Assembly (NCBI GenBank): GCA_038229415.1
Contig: JBBROM010000001.1
Location: 124,001-188,000, forward strand
DNA: 64,000 bases
Reading direction: 5' to 3'
Origin: JANXUR01 sp038229415
GTDB taxonomy: Bacteria; Acidobacteriota; Terriglobia; Terriglobales; Acidobacteriaceae
Shown here in pieces: positions 9,060 to 17,607 of this stretch. The first letter of the stretch is position 1. Each line of letters starts with the position of its first letter. The notes beneath the pieces were generated by a model, which was not told the origin of the DNA, searched no databases, and worked only from the letters and a program-made list of their open reading frames with translations. The translations under genes were made by a program, and so were the position numbers.

Positions 9060-9500
9060 CTACTTCCCCTTAGCCTCTCGTACAGGACGCTTGGCAGACG
9101 CAGCCGGTACGGCCGCTTCCTTGGGCAGCACAATGGGTCGGCGCAGTGGCACGATCATTCCCTTGGAAGGATCAGCGGCAGCTGTGGCTCGGGCCAGCAC
9201 TTCCTGCTGGATGTATTTCACAAAATCCTGAATCTGGCGCTGCATCTCTTCCATGCGCTCGCGCATTTGCAGAATGATGGCGATGCCGCTGATGTTTACG
9301 CCGAGATCGCGCGCCAGGTTGAGGATGAATTCGAGCCGCTGCAAATCCTCCTCGGTGTAGAGCCGCGTGTTGCCCTCGGTACGCGAGGGCAGTAGCAGTC
9401 CTTCGCGCTCGTACAGGCGCAACGTCTGCGGATGGATACCGTACATCTCCGCGACGGAGGAGATCATGTACGCGCCCTTCGATTTACGTTTCTGCGGCAT
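9060..9500 (-). CDS. hspR: MerR-family heat-shock repressor HspR
   Basis: 146 residues from ATG 9500. A MerR-type winged helix-turn-helix begins at once: YMISSVAEMYGIHPQTLRLY, EREGLLLPSRTEGNTRLY, then EEDLQRLEFILNLARDLGVN and a short coiled coil RERMEEMQRQIQDFVKYI. The HPQTLRLYEREGL and DLGVNISGI signatures are those of HspR, which represses dnaK-type operons by binding HAIR operators together with DnaK. A HAIR-like site lies at the dnaK promoter in this window, 14 kb away, rather than next to hspR. The tail is Pro/Ala/Lys rich. Divergent from trpD, with GNAT gene downstream. Confidence 0.85.
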   Translation of the reverse strand: MPQKRKSKGAYMISSVAEMYGIHPQTLRLYEREGLLLPSRTEGNTRLYTEEDLQRLEFILNLARDLGVNISGIAIILQMRERMEEMQRQIQDFVKYIQQEVLARATAAADPSKGMIVPLRRPIVLPKEAAVPAASAKRPVREAKGK

Positions 9501-9584
9501 AATTCGTCTTCGGGATAAGGCTACTCCATTGCGGCGTGCACGAAAAGTGGCAAAGTAAGTCCACCACGGGGGCACGGAGGAAGG

Positions 9585-9590
9585 TAAGCT
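9585..9590 (+). promoter_or_regulatory. Candidate -10 hexamer of leaderless trpD
   Basis: TAAGCT lies exactly 6 nt before the GTG start of trpD. A GGAGGAAGG run is also present, but about 10-15 nt from the GTG, so a conventional ribosome site is not excluded. Confidence 0.4.
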
Positions 9591-9596
9591 CAATCT

Positions 9597-10679
9597 GTGG
9601 CTGAAATCGTTCTCAACGCGCTGCATCGCGTGGCGATGCGCAAGGAATCGCTGACCCGTGCCGAGTCGCGCGCGGTGATGACGGAGATTCTCGCTGGGCT
9701 GTCCTCGGAAGCGGAAATTGCCGGATTGCTGGTGGCGCTCAGCATGAAAGGCGAAACCGTCGAGGAGATCACTGGGTTCGCGGATGCCATCCGGGCGGCG
9801 GCCACGCCGATGCATCTTGAGATGGAAGGCGAATTCGGCGACATCAGCGGCACCGGGCGGGACGCGCTGGAAGACGCTTTGGTGGATACCTGCGGCACCG
9901 GCGGCGACGCCAGCGGCACCTTCAACATTTCCACCGCAACGGCGCTGGTCGCCGCAGGTGCAGGCGTCCGCATCGCCAAGCATGGCAATCGCAGCGTCAC
10001 TTCCAAGTGCGGCTCGGCAGATGTGATGGAAGCACTCGGCGTGAACCTCGCGCTGAGCGCAGAACAGGTTGCTGCCTGCTTGCGCGAAGTTGGCATCGCA
10101 TTTCTCTTCGCGCCCGCCATGCACTCGGCGATGAAGCATGTGCAGCCAGTGCGGCGCGCGCTCAAGCTGCGCACGGTATTCAATCTGCTCGGCCCGCTGA
10201 CGAATCCTGCGGGCGCATCGGCGCAAGTCGTTGGGGTCTATTCCGATGCGCTGGTGGAAAAACTGGCCGAGGTATTGAGCTGCCTCGGGGTCCGCCGTGC
10301 GCTGGTGGTGCATGGCTCCGACGGACTGGATGAAATAACGCTGAGCGGCCCCACGCGCATCGCAGAGGTTCGCGATAGCAAGATTCGCACTTATGAGGTG
10401 ACGCCCGAACAGTTCGGCATTCAACGCGCCACCCTCGCCGACCTAGCTGGCGGAGACGCCGCCGAAAATGCGAACATCATCCGCAGCGTGCTGGCGGGCG
10501 AACGCTCTCCGCGCCGCGATGTTGTGGTGCTGAATGCTGCCGCGGCGCTAGTTGCTGCCGGAAGAGTGGATCATCTGAGCGATGGCGTGCCGCTGGCCGC
10601 AGCAGCGATTGATTCGGGCAGAGCACGTGAGAGGTTGGAGCAGCTGGTGGCGTTTACACAGCGAAGAGAAATAAATTAG
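9597..10679 (+). CDS. trpD: Anthranilate phosphoribosyltransferase
   Basis: Transfers phosphoribose from PRPP to anthranilate in tryptophan synthesis. The PRPP/anthranilate motifs are clear: LVDTCGTGGDASGTFNIST, AKHGNRSVTSKCGSADVMEA and VFNLLGPLTNPAGA, with VVHGSDGLDEITLSGPT in the C-terminal domain. 360 residues, slightly longer than typical because of an insertion (GEFGDISGTGRDALEDA) before the CGTGG motif. GTG start. No other trp biosynthetic gene is adjacent, so the pathway is dispersed. A cloverleaf-like palindromic element follows the stop and may end the transcript. Confidence 0.97.
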   Translation: MAEIVLNALHRVAMRKESLTRAESRAVMTEILAGLSSEAEIAGLLVALSMKGETVEEITGFADAIRAAATPMHLEMEGEFGDISGTGRDALEDALVDTCGTGGDASGTFNISTATALVAAGAGVRIAKHGNRSVTSKCGSADVMEALGVNLALSAEQVAACLREVGIAFLFAPAMHSAMKHVQPVRRALKLRTVFNLLGPLTNPAGASAQVVGVYSDALVEKLAEVLSCLGVRRALVVHGSDGLDEITLSGPTRIAEVRDSKIRTYEVTPEQFGIQRATLADLAGGDAAENANIIRSVLAGERSPRRDVVVLNAAAALVAAGRVDHLSDGVPLAAAAIDSGRARERLEQLVAFTQRREIN

Positions 10680-10683
10680 GACT

Positions 10684-10791
10684 GGTGCCCCACCTTCGCG
10701 CCGCGCCTTTCGGCGCTAAGGTGGGATGCAGAGTGCGGGCATCTTTCTTCCCACCCTAGTCGCCAACAACGGGCGACGAGGGTGGGGCACC
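10684..10791. repeat. Cloverleaf-like palindromic element, family C copy 1
   Basis: Perfect 11-bp outer arms GGTGCCCCACC and GGTGGGGCACC (10684-10694, 10781-10791) enclose two inner hairpins: CCACCTT...AAGGTGG and CCCACCCT-GTCGCC...GGCGAC-AGGGTGGG. Shorter relatives are at 19540-19573 and 33197-33241. It lies between convergent trpD and the MBL-fold gene. Confidence 0.7.
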
Positions 10792-10818
10792 AACCTTATG
10801 AAAGTAGTTTTCGCGCGC

Positions 10819-12261
10819 CTAACTTACTTCCGCCTTCTCCATCCACTGCGCCACCTGCACATTCCATCCCAGCTCTTTCACCATGGTCGCTTGTAACTGG
10901 CTGGCCGCATCCGGTTCGCCGTGGACTAAGTACGTCACCTGCGGAGCGTTCTGAAACGTGTGCAGCCATTCCAGCAGCTCGCGGGTGTCGGCGTGGTCGC
11001 TGAACTGTTCCAGCGCCGCCACCTTCGCGCGAATTGGCACCGGAGCGCTGTAGATGCGCACGTCGGGCGCGCCGCTCTTGATGATCGCGCCCCGCGTCCC
11101 CGGCGACTGGAATCCAATGAACAGCACTAAGTTGCGCGGATCGGGCAGGCGTTGCGCCAGGTGATGCAGCACACGCCCGCCGGTCACCATGCCGCTCGAC
11201 GAAACAATAATCATCGGCATGCGCATGTCGTTCATCTTCTTCGAGTCCTCAACGCTGGTGTCGAAGAAGAAGCCGGGCCACTCCAGCGGCGAGCCGTATT
11301 GCGCGATCATGCGGCGCGTTTCCTCGGAGTATTCCTCGGTGTGCTTTACGAAAATCTCCACCGCTTTGATCGCCATTGGCGAATCCGTGTGCACCGGAAC
11401 GCGCGGCACTTTGCCCGTCTCCATCAAGTCTTTCAGCATGAACAAGAATTTCTGCGTGCGCTCCACAGCGAATGCGGGCACAATCACGGTGCCGCCGCGC
11501 GCAACCGTGTCGCTTATTAACTTCGCCATCTCCGGCCGCGGATCGGTCGTGGGATGCTGGCGATTTCCATAAGTAGATTCCATTACCACCACATCGGCTG
11601 ACTCATTTTCCTGCGGTCCCGCGTAGACGACCTTGCCGGGCGCGGTGTGCTGGCTGCGCACTCGGCCAATGTCGCCGCTAAACAGCAGCCGTCGCGTGGC
11701 ACCATTTGCGGAATTCGTTTTAAGCGACACTTCGACCATGGACGAACCCAGAATGTGCGCGGCGCGCACAAAGCGGAAGCTGAGTTCGGGGCTTAGCTCG
11801 TGCGACTGGAAAAAATCCACTGGCTTGAAATACTTCAGGCATTCCTGCGCATCGGCCAGCGTATAAAGCGGCAGCGCCGGATCGTGTTTCGACGTCTTGA
11901 ACTTGTTGTGGAATGCAGCCTCTTCCTCTTGCAGATGGCCCGAGTCCGGCAAAATAATGCCGCACAAATCAATGGTCGCGGGCGACGCGTAGATGGGCCC
12001 GCGAAATCCTTCTTTCACCAGCTTGGGCAACAGGCCACAGTGGTCAAGGTGAGCGTGGGTCAGGATGACCGCGTCAATTTCCGCCGCTGGAATTGGCGAC
12101 GGTTGCCAGTTGCGCTCGCGCCATTCCTTCTTGCCCTGGAACAGGCCGCAGTCAATCAGACACTGGAAGCCGCCCTTGCCGTCGCCGTCAGAGGAAGTGT
12201 TGATGAGGTGCTTGGAGCCAGTAACCGTACCGGCTGCGCCGAGAAACTGAATGTAGGCCAT
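10819..12261 (-). CDS. MBL-fold RNA-metabolising nuclease (beta-CASP, CPSF-like)
   Basis: 480 residues from ATG 12261 with CAGGAG upstream. The metallo-beta-lactamase motif HAHLDHCG (HxHxDH) appears near residue 65, preceded by FLGAAGTVTGSKHLI. The beta-CASP region includes VVMESTYGNR, TVIVPAFAVERTQKFLF and the C-terminal YSAPVPIRAKVAALEQFSDH with motif C His (FSDHAD). This is the YSH1/RNA-processing family of cytoplasmic exo- or endonucleases found widely in bacteria, distinct from RNase J and RNase Z. The exact RNA target is unknown. It ends 28 bp from a palindromic element shared with trpD. Confidence 0.92.
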   Translation of the reverse strand: MAYIQFLGAAGTVTGSKHLINTSSDGDGKGGFQCLIDCGLFQGKKEWRERNWQPSPIPAAEIDAVILTHAHLDHCGLLPKLVKEGFRGPIYASPATIDLCGIILPDSGHLQEEEAAFHNKFKTSKHDPALPLYTLADAQECLKYFKPVDFFQSHELSPELSFRFVRAAHILGSSMVEVSLKTNSANGATRRLLFSGDIGRVRSQHTAPGKVVYAGPQENESADVVVMESTYGNRQHPTTDPRPEMAKLISDTVARGGTVIVPAFAVERTQKFLFMLKDLMETGKVPRVPVHTDSPMAIKAVEIFVKHTEEYSEETRRMIAQYGSPLEWPGFFFDTSVEDSKKMNDMRMPMIIVSSSGMVTGGRVLHHLAQRLPDPRNLVLFIGFQSPGTRGAIIKSGAPDVRIYSAPVPIRAKVAALEQFSDHADTRELLEWLHTFQNAPQVTYLVHGEPDAASQLQATMVKELGWNVQVAQWMEKAEVS

Positions 12262-12321
12262 GCGAGAACTCCTGTCGGGGACCGCTGCCGACACAGGATA
12301 CGGCAAAACGCGCCACTGCGC

Positions 12322-14043
12322 CTACTCTTGTTTGATCACCATGCGGTTGTTCGTGATGTCGCTCTCCGGCACGGTGCCGTCATTTACGATCACTTGCAGC
12401 GGAGGGAATGGCACGTTAATCCGCACCACCGCTTTGGACTTGGCGCGCACCTCAAGCCGTTGTGCGATGTCGCCCTTTTCTGTGTGGACGATGACCGGCA
12501 CTTCCGCACCAGCCGTGCCGAGGTTCTCCACGGAAACGGCTACGATGTAAGTCTCATTCAGCTTCTTCCGTGCGTTCGCCGATTCAATGCGGAAGTCCGG
12601 TAGTCCGCGCTCGCGGTACACCCAGTCGTCGAAAAACCATTCCAAATCGCGATTCGTCTGCTTGGTGATAAGCAACTGCAAATAACTGGGACTGAGATCA
12701 TCCGCTGCGCGATATTGCTTCAGCACAGCCAGCAATTTTTCTTCGCCAATCATGTTGCGCAGCATAGCCAGCACTGCTAGCGACTTGAGCCGCAGCGTCA
12801 CGTCGTCGGTCGCGCGAATCAGCGGCGGAGCATTCGCGGCGTCCGGACTTTTTTCCGCTTCAATCATCGGCGGCAGCAATCGGCCGAGTTGCACTGGCAC
12901 AGTGGCAGCAGCGTCGCGTTCACGCTGCCACAGCATCTGCACCAGATTCGCCACGCCTTCGGCCAGCCAAGGGCGATCCGTGTTGAATACCGTGTGTCCG
13001 AGCGAATGCACCAGCAGGGCATCGCGATGCGGCGAACGGTCACCGCCAAACGGCATAAACAGCATCGTGCCGCTCTCCCACGGAGCGGAGCCGGGTTCGG
13101 GCAGTTCCACCAACTCCAGCTTATTAGCGGACGCCGAGAGTACTTCGCGCACCTTGGGCGCAAGGTCTTCGACATTGGCGCTCATGACGGCCCCTGCTCC
13201 TGCGTCCTCGGCCAAATAATGAACGATCGAATTCGCTTTCGTGCTCGCTTCGTATTCGCCTACGGCAAATGCGGGCACGGTGTTGCCGAGCGAAGCATAT
13301 TCGCACACGCCATTTGCGCCCGATCCCAGTGCGTTGCAGATCACGCCGTAATGCGTATCCGCTGCCGTGATCAACGCGAACGTCACTTTCATCTTTGACT
13401 CGGCATGCCGCAACTTCCAGTCCGCGATGGCCGCGAAAACTGCGTTGCCATCGGAAAGGCGCACCGCCTCCAGCGATACCGGATACCACACGACGTAGCC
13501 TAGTCCGCGAACCGCTCCGCCGCGCGTGCCCAACGCATCCCAATCGCTGCGGGTGGCCAGTTCGGCGGGGGGCTTCATGCGTGTAAGCCGTGTGGCATCG
13601 CGAGGAATGCTGCCTTCATACGCAACGTTCAATTCGACCGTTGCGCGAGGCGCAACCTCTACCGGAAGGTTGATTACTGCCTGGTTGAGCGCGCCGGTGT
13701 GATCTATATCTGAGGGATATCCGATCGCGGTGTAGCCTAACTGTTTCTCGTCGGCTGGCGTGGCACCTACCAGCCGAATCGCGCGCCATTGCAGCGACGA
13801 CGAGATTTGTAGCACCGCTGTCTTCTGCGGAATTGCGGAGTCATTGCGCAGCGTGATCTTGCCGCGTATACCGATGCGCTCTTGTTCAGGCTCAATGCGG
13901 ACTTCGAGATCGTAGCGGGTGAAGGTGAAGGCGCTGCGGTCAAGGGCAAATGCAGGAACGGTGAAAGTCACAGCTGCCAGAAATGCCACCAGCGCACACC
14001 GGGCAAACAACCGACGCAGCGGGCGAAGCTTTGAGAATCGCAT
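12322..14043 (-). CDS. Exported gluzincin-like protein with degenerate active site
   Basis: 573 residues with an N-terminal signal peptide (about 1-33). The first half has a beta-rich region like the N-domain of M1-type peptidases (FTFTRYDLEVRIEPEQERIG). The site where HExxH is expected reads LVHSLGHTVFN (residues 346-350 are HSLGH), followed by PWLAEGVANLVQ (E362), the layout of peptidase-MA/M1-like domains. Both His and the downstream Glu remain, but the catalytic Glu is Ser, so peptide hydrolysis is doubtful. The C-terminal part (DLEWFFDDWVYRERGLPDF) again resembles M1-like proteins. It may be a binding pseudoenzyme. 29 bp from rlmB, same strand. Confidence 0.75.
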   Translation of the reverse strand: MRFSKLRPLRRLFARCALVAFLAAVTFTVPAFALDRSAFTFTRYDLEVRIEPEQERIGIRGKITLRNDSAIPQKTAVLQISSSLQWRAIRLVGATPADEKQLGYTAIGYPSDIDHTGALNQAVINLPVEVAPRATVELNVAYEGSIPRDATRLTRMKPPAELATRSDWDALGTRGGAVRGLGYVVWYPVSLEAVRLSDGNAVFAAIADWKLRHAESKMKVTFALITAADTHYGVICNALGSGANGVCEYASLGNTVPAFAVGEYEASTKANSIVHYLAEDAGAGAVMSANVEDLAPKVREVLSASANKLELVELPEPGSAPWESGTMLFMPFGGDRSPHRDALLVHSLGHTVFNTDRPWLAEGVANLVQMLWQRERDAAATVPVQLGRLLPPMIEAEKSPDAANAPPLIRATDDVTLRLKSLAVLAMLRNMIGEEKLLAVLKQYRAADDLSPSYLQLLITKQTNRDLEWFFDDWVYRERGLPDFRIESANARKKLNETYIVAVSVENLGTAGAEVPVIVHTEKGDIAQRLEVRAKSKAVVRINVPFPPLQVIVNDGTVPESDITNNRMVIKQE

Positions 14044-14072
14044 AAGTTATCGCCCTTCTGGCTGCTCCGCGC

Positions 14073-14912
14073 TCACTTCTTGCGGCGCTTCTTCTTGATG
14101 GCGACCTTTTCGTCTCCCTCGGCAACCGAGGCTCTTGTCGCTTCCGTGGATCGCTTTACCGTTTTACTCTTAGATGCTTCACCACTCAGTCGACGTTGCC
14201 GCACTGCCTCATAGAGCACGACCCCCGCCGCCACCGATACATTCAGCGACGAAACCCCGCCGAACATCGGGATGTTGACCAGAAAATCACAGTTGCGCGC
14301 CACCAGATCGTGCAGACCGCCGCCTTCGCCGCCCATCACGATGGCGCAGTCCATGCAGTAGTCAATCTCGTCGTAGCGCTGGGTGCCACGCTCGTCGAGT
14401 CCGACCACCCAGATGTTGCGCGCCTTCAGTTCTTCAACCGAGCGCGCAATATTGGTAACGCGCGCCACCGGGAGATATTCAATGGCCCCAGCAGAAACCT
14501 TGGCGACAATACTGGTCACGCCTGCCGCCCGCCGCTCTGGAATCACCACGCCATCGGCACCGGCTCCGTCGGCCGTTCGCACGATGGCGCCAAGGTTGTG
14601 TGGATCTTCCACGCCATCCAGCACCACAATGAGCGAGTGTTCGCCGCGCTTGTTCTCGACCAGATCTTCCAGATGCGAGTACTGCTTCGCCGTTGTAACC
14701 GCCACCAGTCCCTGGTGCGCGCTGGTTCCAGCGAGCTGATCGAGGTCGCGCACCATGACGAACCGCACGGGCACGCCGATCTTGCGGCACTCTTCAATGG
14801 CGCGCTGGGTGCGCAGGTCGCTGCGCTCTTTAGCAACGGCGATGTAGGAGAAAGCCCGTCCGTTAGCCTTCAAGGCCTCGATGACAGTGTTGATTCCGTA
14901 AAGGATATGCAC
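14073..14912 (-). CDS. rlmB: 23S rRNA (guanosine-2'-O-)methyltransferase RlmB-type
   Basis: SPOUT-family TrmH/RlmB methyltransferase that 2'-O-methylates rRNA. The N-terminal substrate-binding domain (YGINTVIEALKANGRAFSYI) is followed by the knot: VVLDGVEDPHNLGAIVRTAD (motif 1), IVMGGEGGGLHDLVARNCD (motif 2), VNIPMFGGVSSLNVSVAAGV (motif 3). 279 residues, about 30 longer than usual because of a basic tail ending KKKRRKK, perhaps for RNA binding. GTG start without Shine-Dalgarno; TACACT lies 6 nt before it. It is upstream of the degenerate peptidase gene. Confidence 0.94.
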   Translation of the reverse strand: MHILYGINTVIEALKANGRAFSYIAVAKERSDLRTQRAIEECRKIGVPVRFVMVRDLDQLAGTSAHQGLVAVTTAKQYSHLEDLVENKRGEHSLIVVLDGVEDPHNLGAIVRTADGAGADGVVIPERRAAGVTSIVAKVSAGAIEYLPVARVTNIARSVEELKARNIWVVGLDERGTQRYDEIDYCMDCAIVMGGEGGGLHDLVARNCDFLVNIPMFGGVSSLNVSVAAGVVLYEAVRQRRLSGEASKSKTVKRSTEATRASVAEGDEKVAIKKKRRKK

Positions 14913-14918
14913 CTTACA

Positions 14919-14924
14919 AGTGTA
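14919..14924 (-). promoter_or_regulatory. Candidate -10 hexamer of leaderless rlmB
   Basis: On the minus strand TACACT lies exactly 6 nt before the GTG start at 14912, with no Shine-Dalgarno between. No clear -35. Confidence 0.45.
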
Positions 14925-15016
14925 GCGCGGCGGGGAGGGCTGTGGGCTTTGCGTAGGGCGAGTCTGGCAGAGCCCCGGGCAGTCTTATATACTTCGGGTC
15001 AGCCTCAGGAGTCCCC

Positions 15017-15835
15017 ATGCCTCTTTCCGCCATCATCGTAGATGACGAACAGCTCGCCCGCGACGAACTCTCTTATCTGCTAAAGAGTGCGGGCGATGTC
15101 GAAGTAATCGCCCAGGGCAAGAACGGCCTCGACGGCGTCAGCCTTATCCGCGAACACGCGCCCGATCTCGTTTTTCTCGATGTGCAGATGCCTGGCCTCG
15201 ACGGCTTCGGCGTCATCAAGAAGCTGCTGGACAAGAAAGTGCCGCTGCCGCTCATTGTGTTTGCAACGGCATTTGACCAGTACGCCGTGAAGGCGTTCGA
15301 GGTCAATGCCGTGGACTATCTGCTGAAGCCTTTCGACAAGAAGCGCGTGACGCAGGCCGTGGAAAAAGCTCGTCAAAGCCTCGAAGCAAATGGCGCTGCG
15401 GCCAAGTCTGGTACCCCCAACCCTGCCAGTCCGTCTAACGATGACCGCCTCGATCAGTTGATGCGCATGGTGGAAAGCCAGAAGATTCAGCCCGCCAAGA
15501 CGCTGCTCAAAGCTGCCGGGCGGCTTTTTCTGGTGGATCAGAAAGATATCTGCTACGCCTCCATTGACGAGGGCATTATCACCGTCACCACGGCGGGCGC
15601 AAATAGTATCGAGGGCCACTCCAACTGCCGGACTCTGGAAGAGTTGCTATCGTCGCTCGACAGCAGCACGTTCTGGCGGGCGCACCGCTCGTATCTGGTC
15701 AACATCAATCACATCAGAGAAGTGGTGCCCTGGTTCAAAAGCTCCTATCAGCTCCGCATGGGCGACAAGAAGCAGACCGGCATCCCTGTGAGTCGCGCCC
15801 AAACCAAGCGCCTTCGCGAATTGTTCGGGTTATAG
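15017..15835 (+). CDS. LytTR-family response regulator
   Basis: 272 residues. Receiver domain 1-120: acidic pair VDDEQLARDEL, phospho-acceptor Asp in DLVFLDVQMPGLDGFGV, conserved Thr/Ala region IVFATAFDQYAVKAF and Lys in DYLLKPFDKKRV. A Pro/Ala/Ser linker (about 127-145) joins a C-terminal LytTR DNA-binding domain (FWRAHRSYLVNINHIREVVP, IPVSRAQTKRLRELFG). AGGAG precedes the ATG. No sensor kinase lies beside it, so it is an orphan regulator here; targets are unknown. Members often control exported polymers, adhesion or competence. Confidence 0.93.
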   Translation: MPLSAIIVDDEQLARDELSYLLKSAGDVEVIAQGKNGLDGVSLIREHAPDLVFLDVQMPGLDGFGVIKKLLDKKVPLPLIVFATAFDQYAVKAFEVNAVDYLLKPFDKKRVTQAVEKARQSLEANGAAAKSGTPNPASPSNDDRLDQLMRMVESQKIQPAKTLLKAAGRLFLVDQKDICYASIDEGIITVTTAGANSIEGHSNCRTLEELLSSLDSSTFWRAHRSYLVNINHIREVVPWFKSSYQLRMGDKKQTGIPVSRAQTKRLRELFGL

Positions 15836-15866
15836 GCCTCAGACGTGTGATCTGCAAGCGCCTCCG

Positions 15867-17324
15867 TCATTGCTGAAAAAATATCGTATACGCGCCAGTC
15901 GGAGTCGAGCCTGCCACCAAATCCAAGAGGCCGTCGCCGTTAAAGTCTGCTGCTGAGTTCGGGCCTCCAGTTAAGAGATGTGGAATGTCCACCGACGGGA
16001 GTGTTGTAAAAGTTCCGTCGCCATTTCCAGCCAGTAATGTCGTCGAGATTATGCCGACGCTCAATACATCCACCTTGCCGTCCGAGTTAAAATCACCCAA
16101 AACTAGATTGGTTTGGCTGTCGAAACTGGTCAGTTTGGCAGTGCGGAACGTGCCATCGCCGTTGCCGAGAAGAACGTGAAGCTGGCCGTTTGCATCCGGA
16201 TAGAGCAGGTCCGTATTGCCATCTCCATTGAAGTCACTCGAACAAAAGACCGGTACTAACGGTGCATCAATGTTCTGCTCAACAGTCTTCGCCTTCTGAA
16301 ACGTACCGTCCCCGTTGCCCACGTATACATGAATCACATATAGATTGGCTCCAGAGACGCTATCCAGCGCCACAAGATCTAATATGCCATCGTTATTCAC
16401 GTCTATCAGTAAGGTGCGTCCGACTTCAGCTCCGGCGTACGAGCCTTTGCGAAATGTAGCATCACCATTACCTAGGAAAGCTTGGTCAGCGCCATGTTGG
16501 TTCCCACCACCCACACCGGTGTAAATATCCAAAATTCCATCTCGGTTAAAGTCTCCAATGACAAAATTGTTGGGTGTAAACGAATACACCCCGTTTGTTG
16601 CACCCTTTGTATAGGTCGCACCTGGTCCTCCTACGGCGACCCTCTGGGCGAAGAGGCTCTGATTCGTTGTAGTGCCAACGTAAACGAAGTCCATATGTCC
16701 ATCGCCATTGAAGTCGCCCATGTCAGCACCGCCGAATCCCGGATAGCGAGTAATGAAGTTCGGCGCATAAGCAAAAGTGCCATCGCCTTTGTTCAACAAC
16801 GTCTGAAAGCCCTCGTTCGTAATGCCAGTGATGTCCACTCGGTTCGTACCAGTTGTATCGCCCAACATGAAAGGCCCGGCAACGCCCAGTTCTGTTGAGG
16901 CCCGCTCGGCGTTGAAGTTGGTTGTGGGCTGATGCACTAGCACTTGTGCGTAGCTCGAGCTTTTGATAGGCCCGTTTGGGCTGTTGGTCATGACAGTGAT
17001 GAAGCCAGAGGTGTCGGCGGCGACGTCTGCGGCGTTGATTTGTGCCCGCAAGTGATGCGCCGAGAGAAATGTTGTCGTACGTGCGCTGCCGTTCCAGTTC
17101 ACCATCGAGCCGTTGATAAAATTGGCTCCGTAGACTTCCAGCGTAAAGTGAAGACTGCCGGGCAGTACGGCCGAAGGATGTGTCGGCCCGATGATCTGCG
17201 GCACGGGGTATCCCGGCTGCGGGGTGGCTGCGTAGCTCAGCGGCGCTGCGAGGCAGATTGCGCAAAGCAAGCTCATGACGAACGGGTGCGAGAAGCGAAT
17301 GACGGGTAATTGGCGAACGGGCAT
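15867..17324 (-). CDS. Exported FG-GAP (VCBS) repeat protein
   Basis: 485 residues from ATG 17324 (CCAGGAG upstream), starting with a signal peptide ending SYAATPQPG. Residues about 40-130 form an IPT/Ig-like domain (LEVYGANFINGSMVNWNG). The rest holds six calcium-binding DxNxDGxxD repeats: DFNGDGHMD, DFNRDGILD, DVNNDGILD, DFNGDGNTD, DFNSDGKVD, DFNGDGLLD, each followed by a GNGDGTF-type strand, the pattern of an FG-GAP beta-propeller. Secreted or surface location is expected; ligand unknown. Such proteins are numerous in Acidobacteriota. The upstream stretch to the Crp-type gene (17325-17607) holds GC-rich hairpins. Confidence 0.88.
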   Translation of the reverse strand: MPVRQLPVIRFSHPFVMSLLCAICLAAPLSYAATPQPGYPVPQIIGPTHPSAVLPGSLHFTLEVYGANFINGSMVNWNGSARTTTFLSAHHLRAQINAADVAADTSGFITVMTNSPNGPIKSSSYAQVLVHQPTTNFNAERASTELGVAGPFMLGDTTGTNRVDITGITNEGFQTLLNKGDGTFAYAPNFITRYPGFGGADMGDFNGDGHMDFVYVGTTTNQSLFAQRVAVGGPGATYTKGATNGVYSFTPNNFVIGDFNRDGILDIYTGVGGGNQHGADQAFLGNGDATFRKGSYAGAEVGRTLLIDVNNDGILDLVALDSVSGANLYVIHVYVGNGDGTFQKAKTVEQNIDAPLVPVFCSSDFNGDGNTDLLYPDANGQLHVLLGNGDGTFRTAKLTSFDSQTNLVLGDFNSDGKVDVLSVGIISTTLLAGNGDGTFTTLPSVDIPHLLTGGPNSAADFNGDGLLDLVAGSTPTGAYTIFFQQ

Positions 17325-17484
17325 TGCGGACTCCTGGTGTGCCAAGTCTGTGTAGTGATGCTGGATGCGCGTTGCCCGTAGGGGATCGGGAAATGGTTGC
17401 GCCGCGAACACTTTGAGGCTAGCAGGGCCTAGAGGGAAGGTCAAGCAGATGGCGTTGCCATCATCTTGATCTTGCCGGAAAATC

Positions 17485-17594
17485 CGGCGAACCGGAGCTG
17501 CTTGAGGAGAGGAGGCTTCGTTAGCTCCCCGGTTCGCCGTTCTTATCGGTGTGGGTCCACCGATTTCGTTGTCCCGCGGCCTTTCCGCGGGGAC
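17485..17594. other. Hairpin-rich stretch downstream of the Crp/FNR gene
   Basis: A hairpin with arms GTCCCGCGG (17571-17579) and CCGCGGGGAC (17585-17594) lies 14 bp after the regulator stop on the minus strand; further downstream, arms around GGCGAACCGG and CCGGTTCGCC pair over about 60 nt. Likely terminator function, but T tracts are poor. Confidence 0.4.
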
Positions 17595-17607
17595 TGAATT
17601 TCCTCGC

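Noticed and set aside
9060..10424. 454-residue minus-strand ORF spanning the regulator and trpD
   Set aside because: Only the last 146 codons (9060-9500) encode the HspR-like protein; the rest is the antisense shadow of trpD.
14913..15016. Sensor kinase partner for the LytTR regulator
   Set aside because: No histidine-kinase or LytS-like gene lies on either side; the regulator is treated as orphan.
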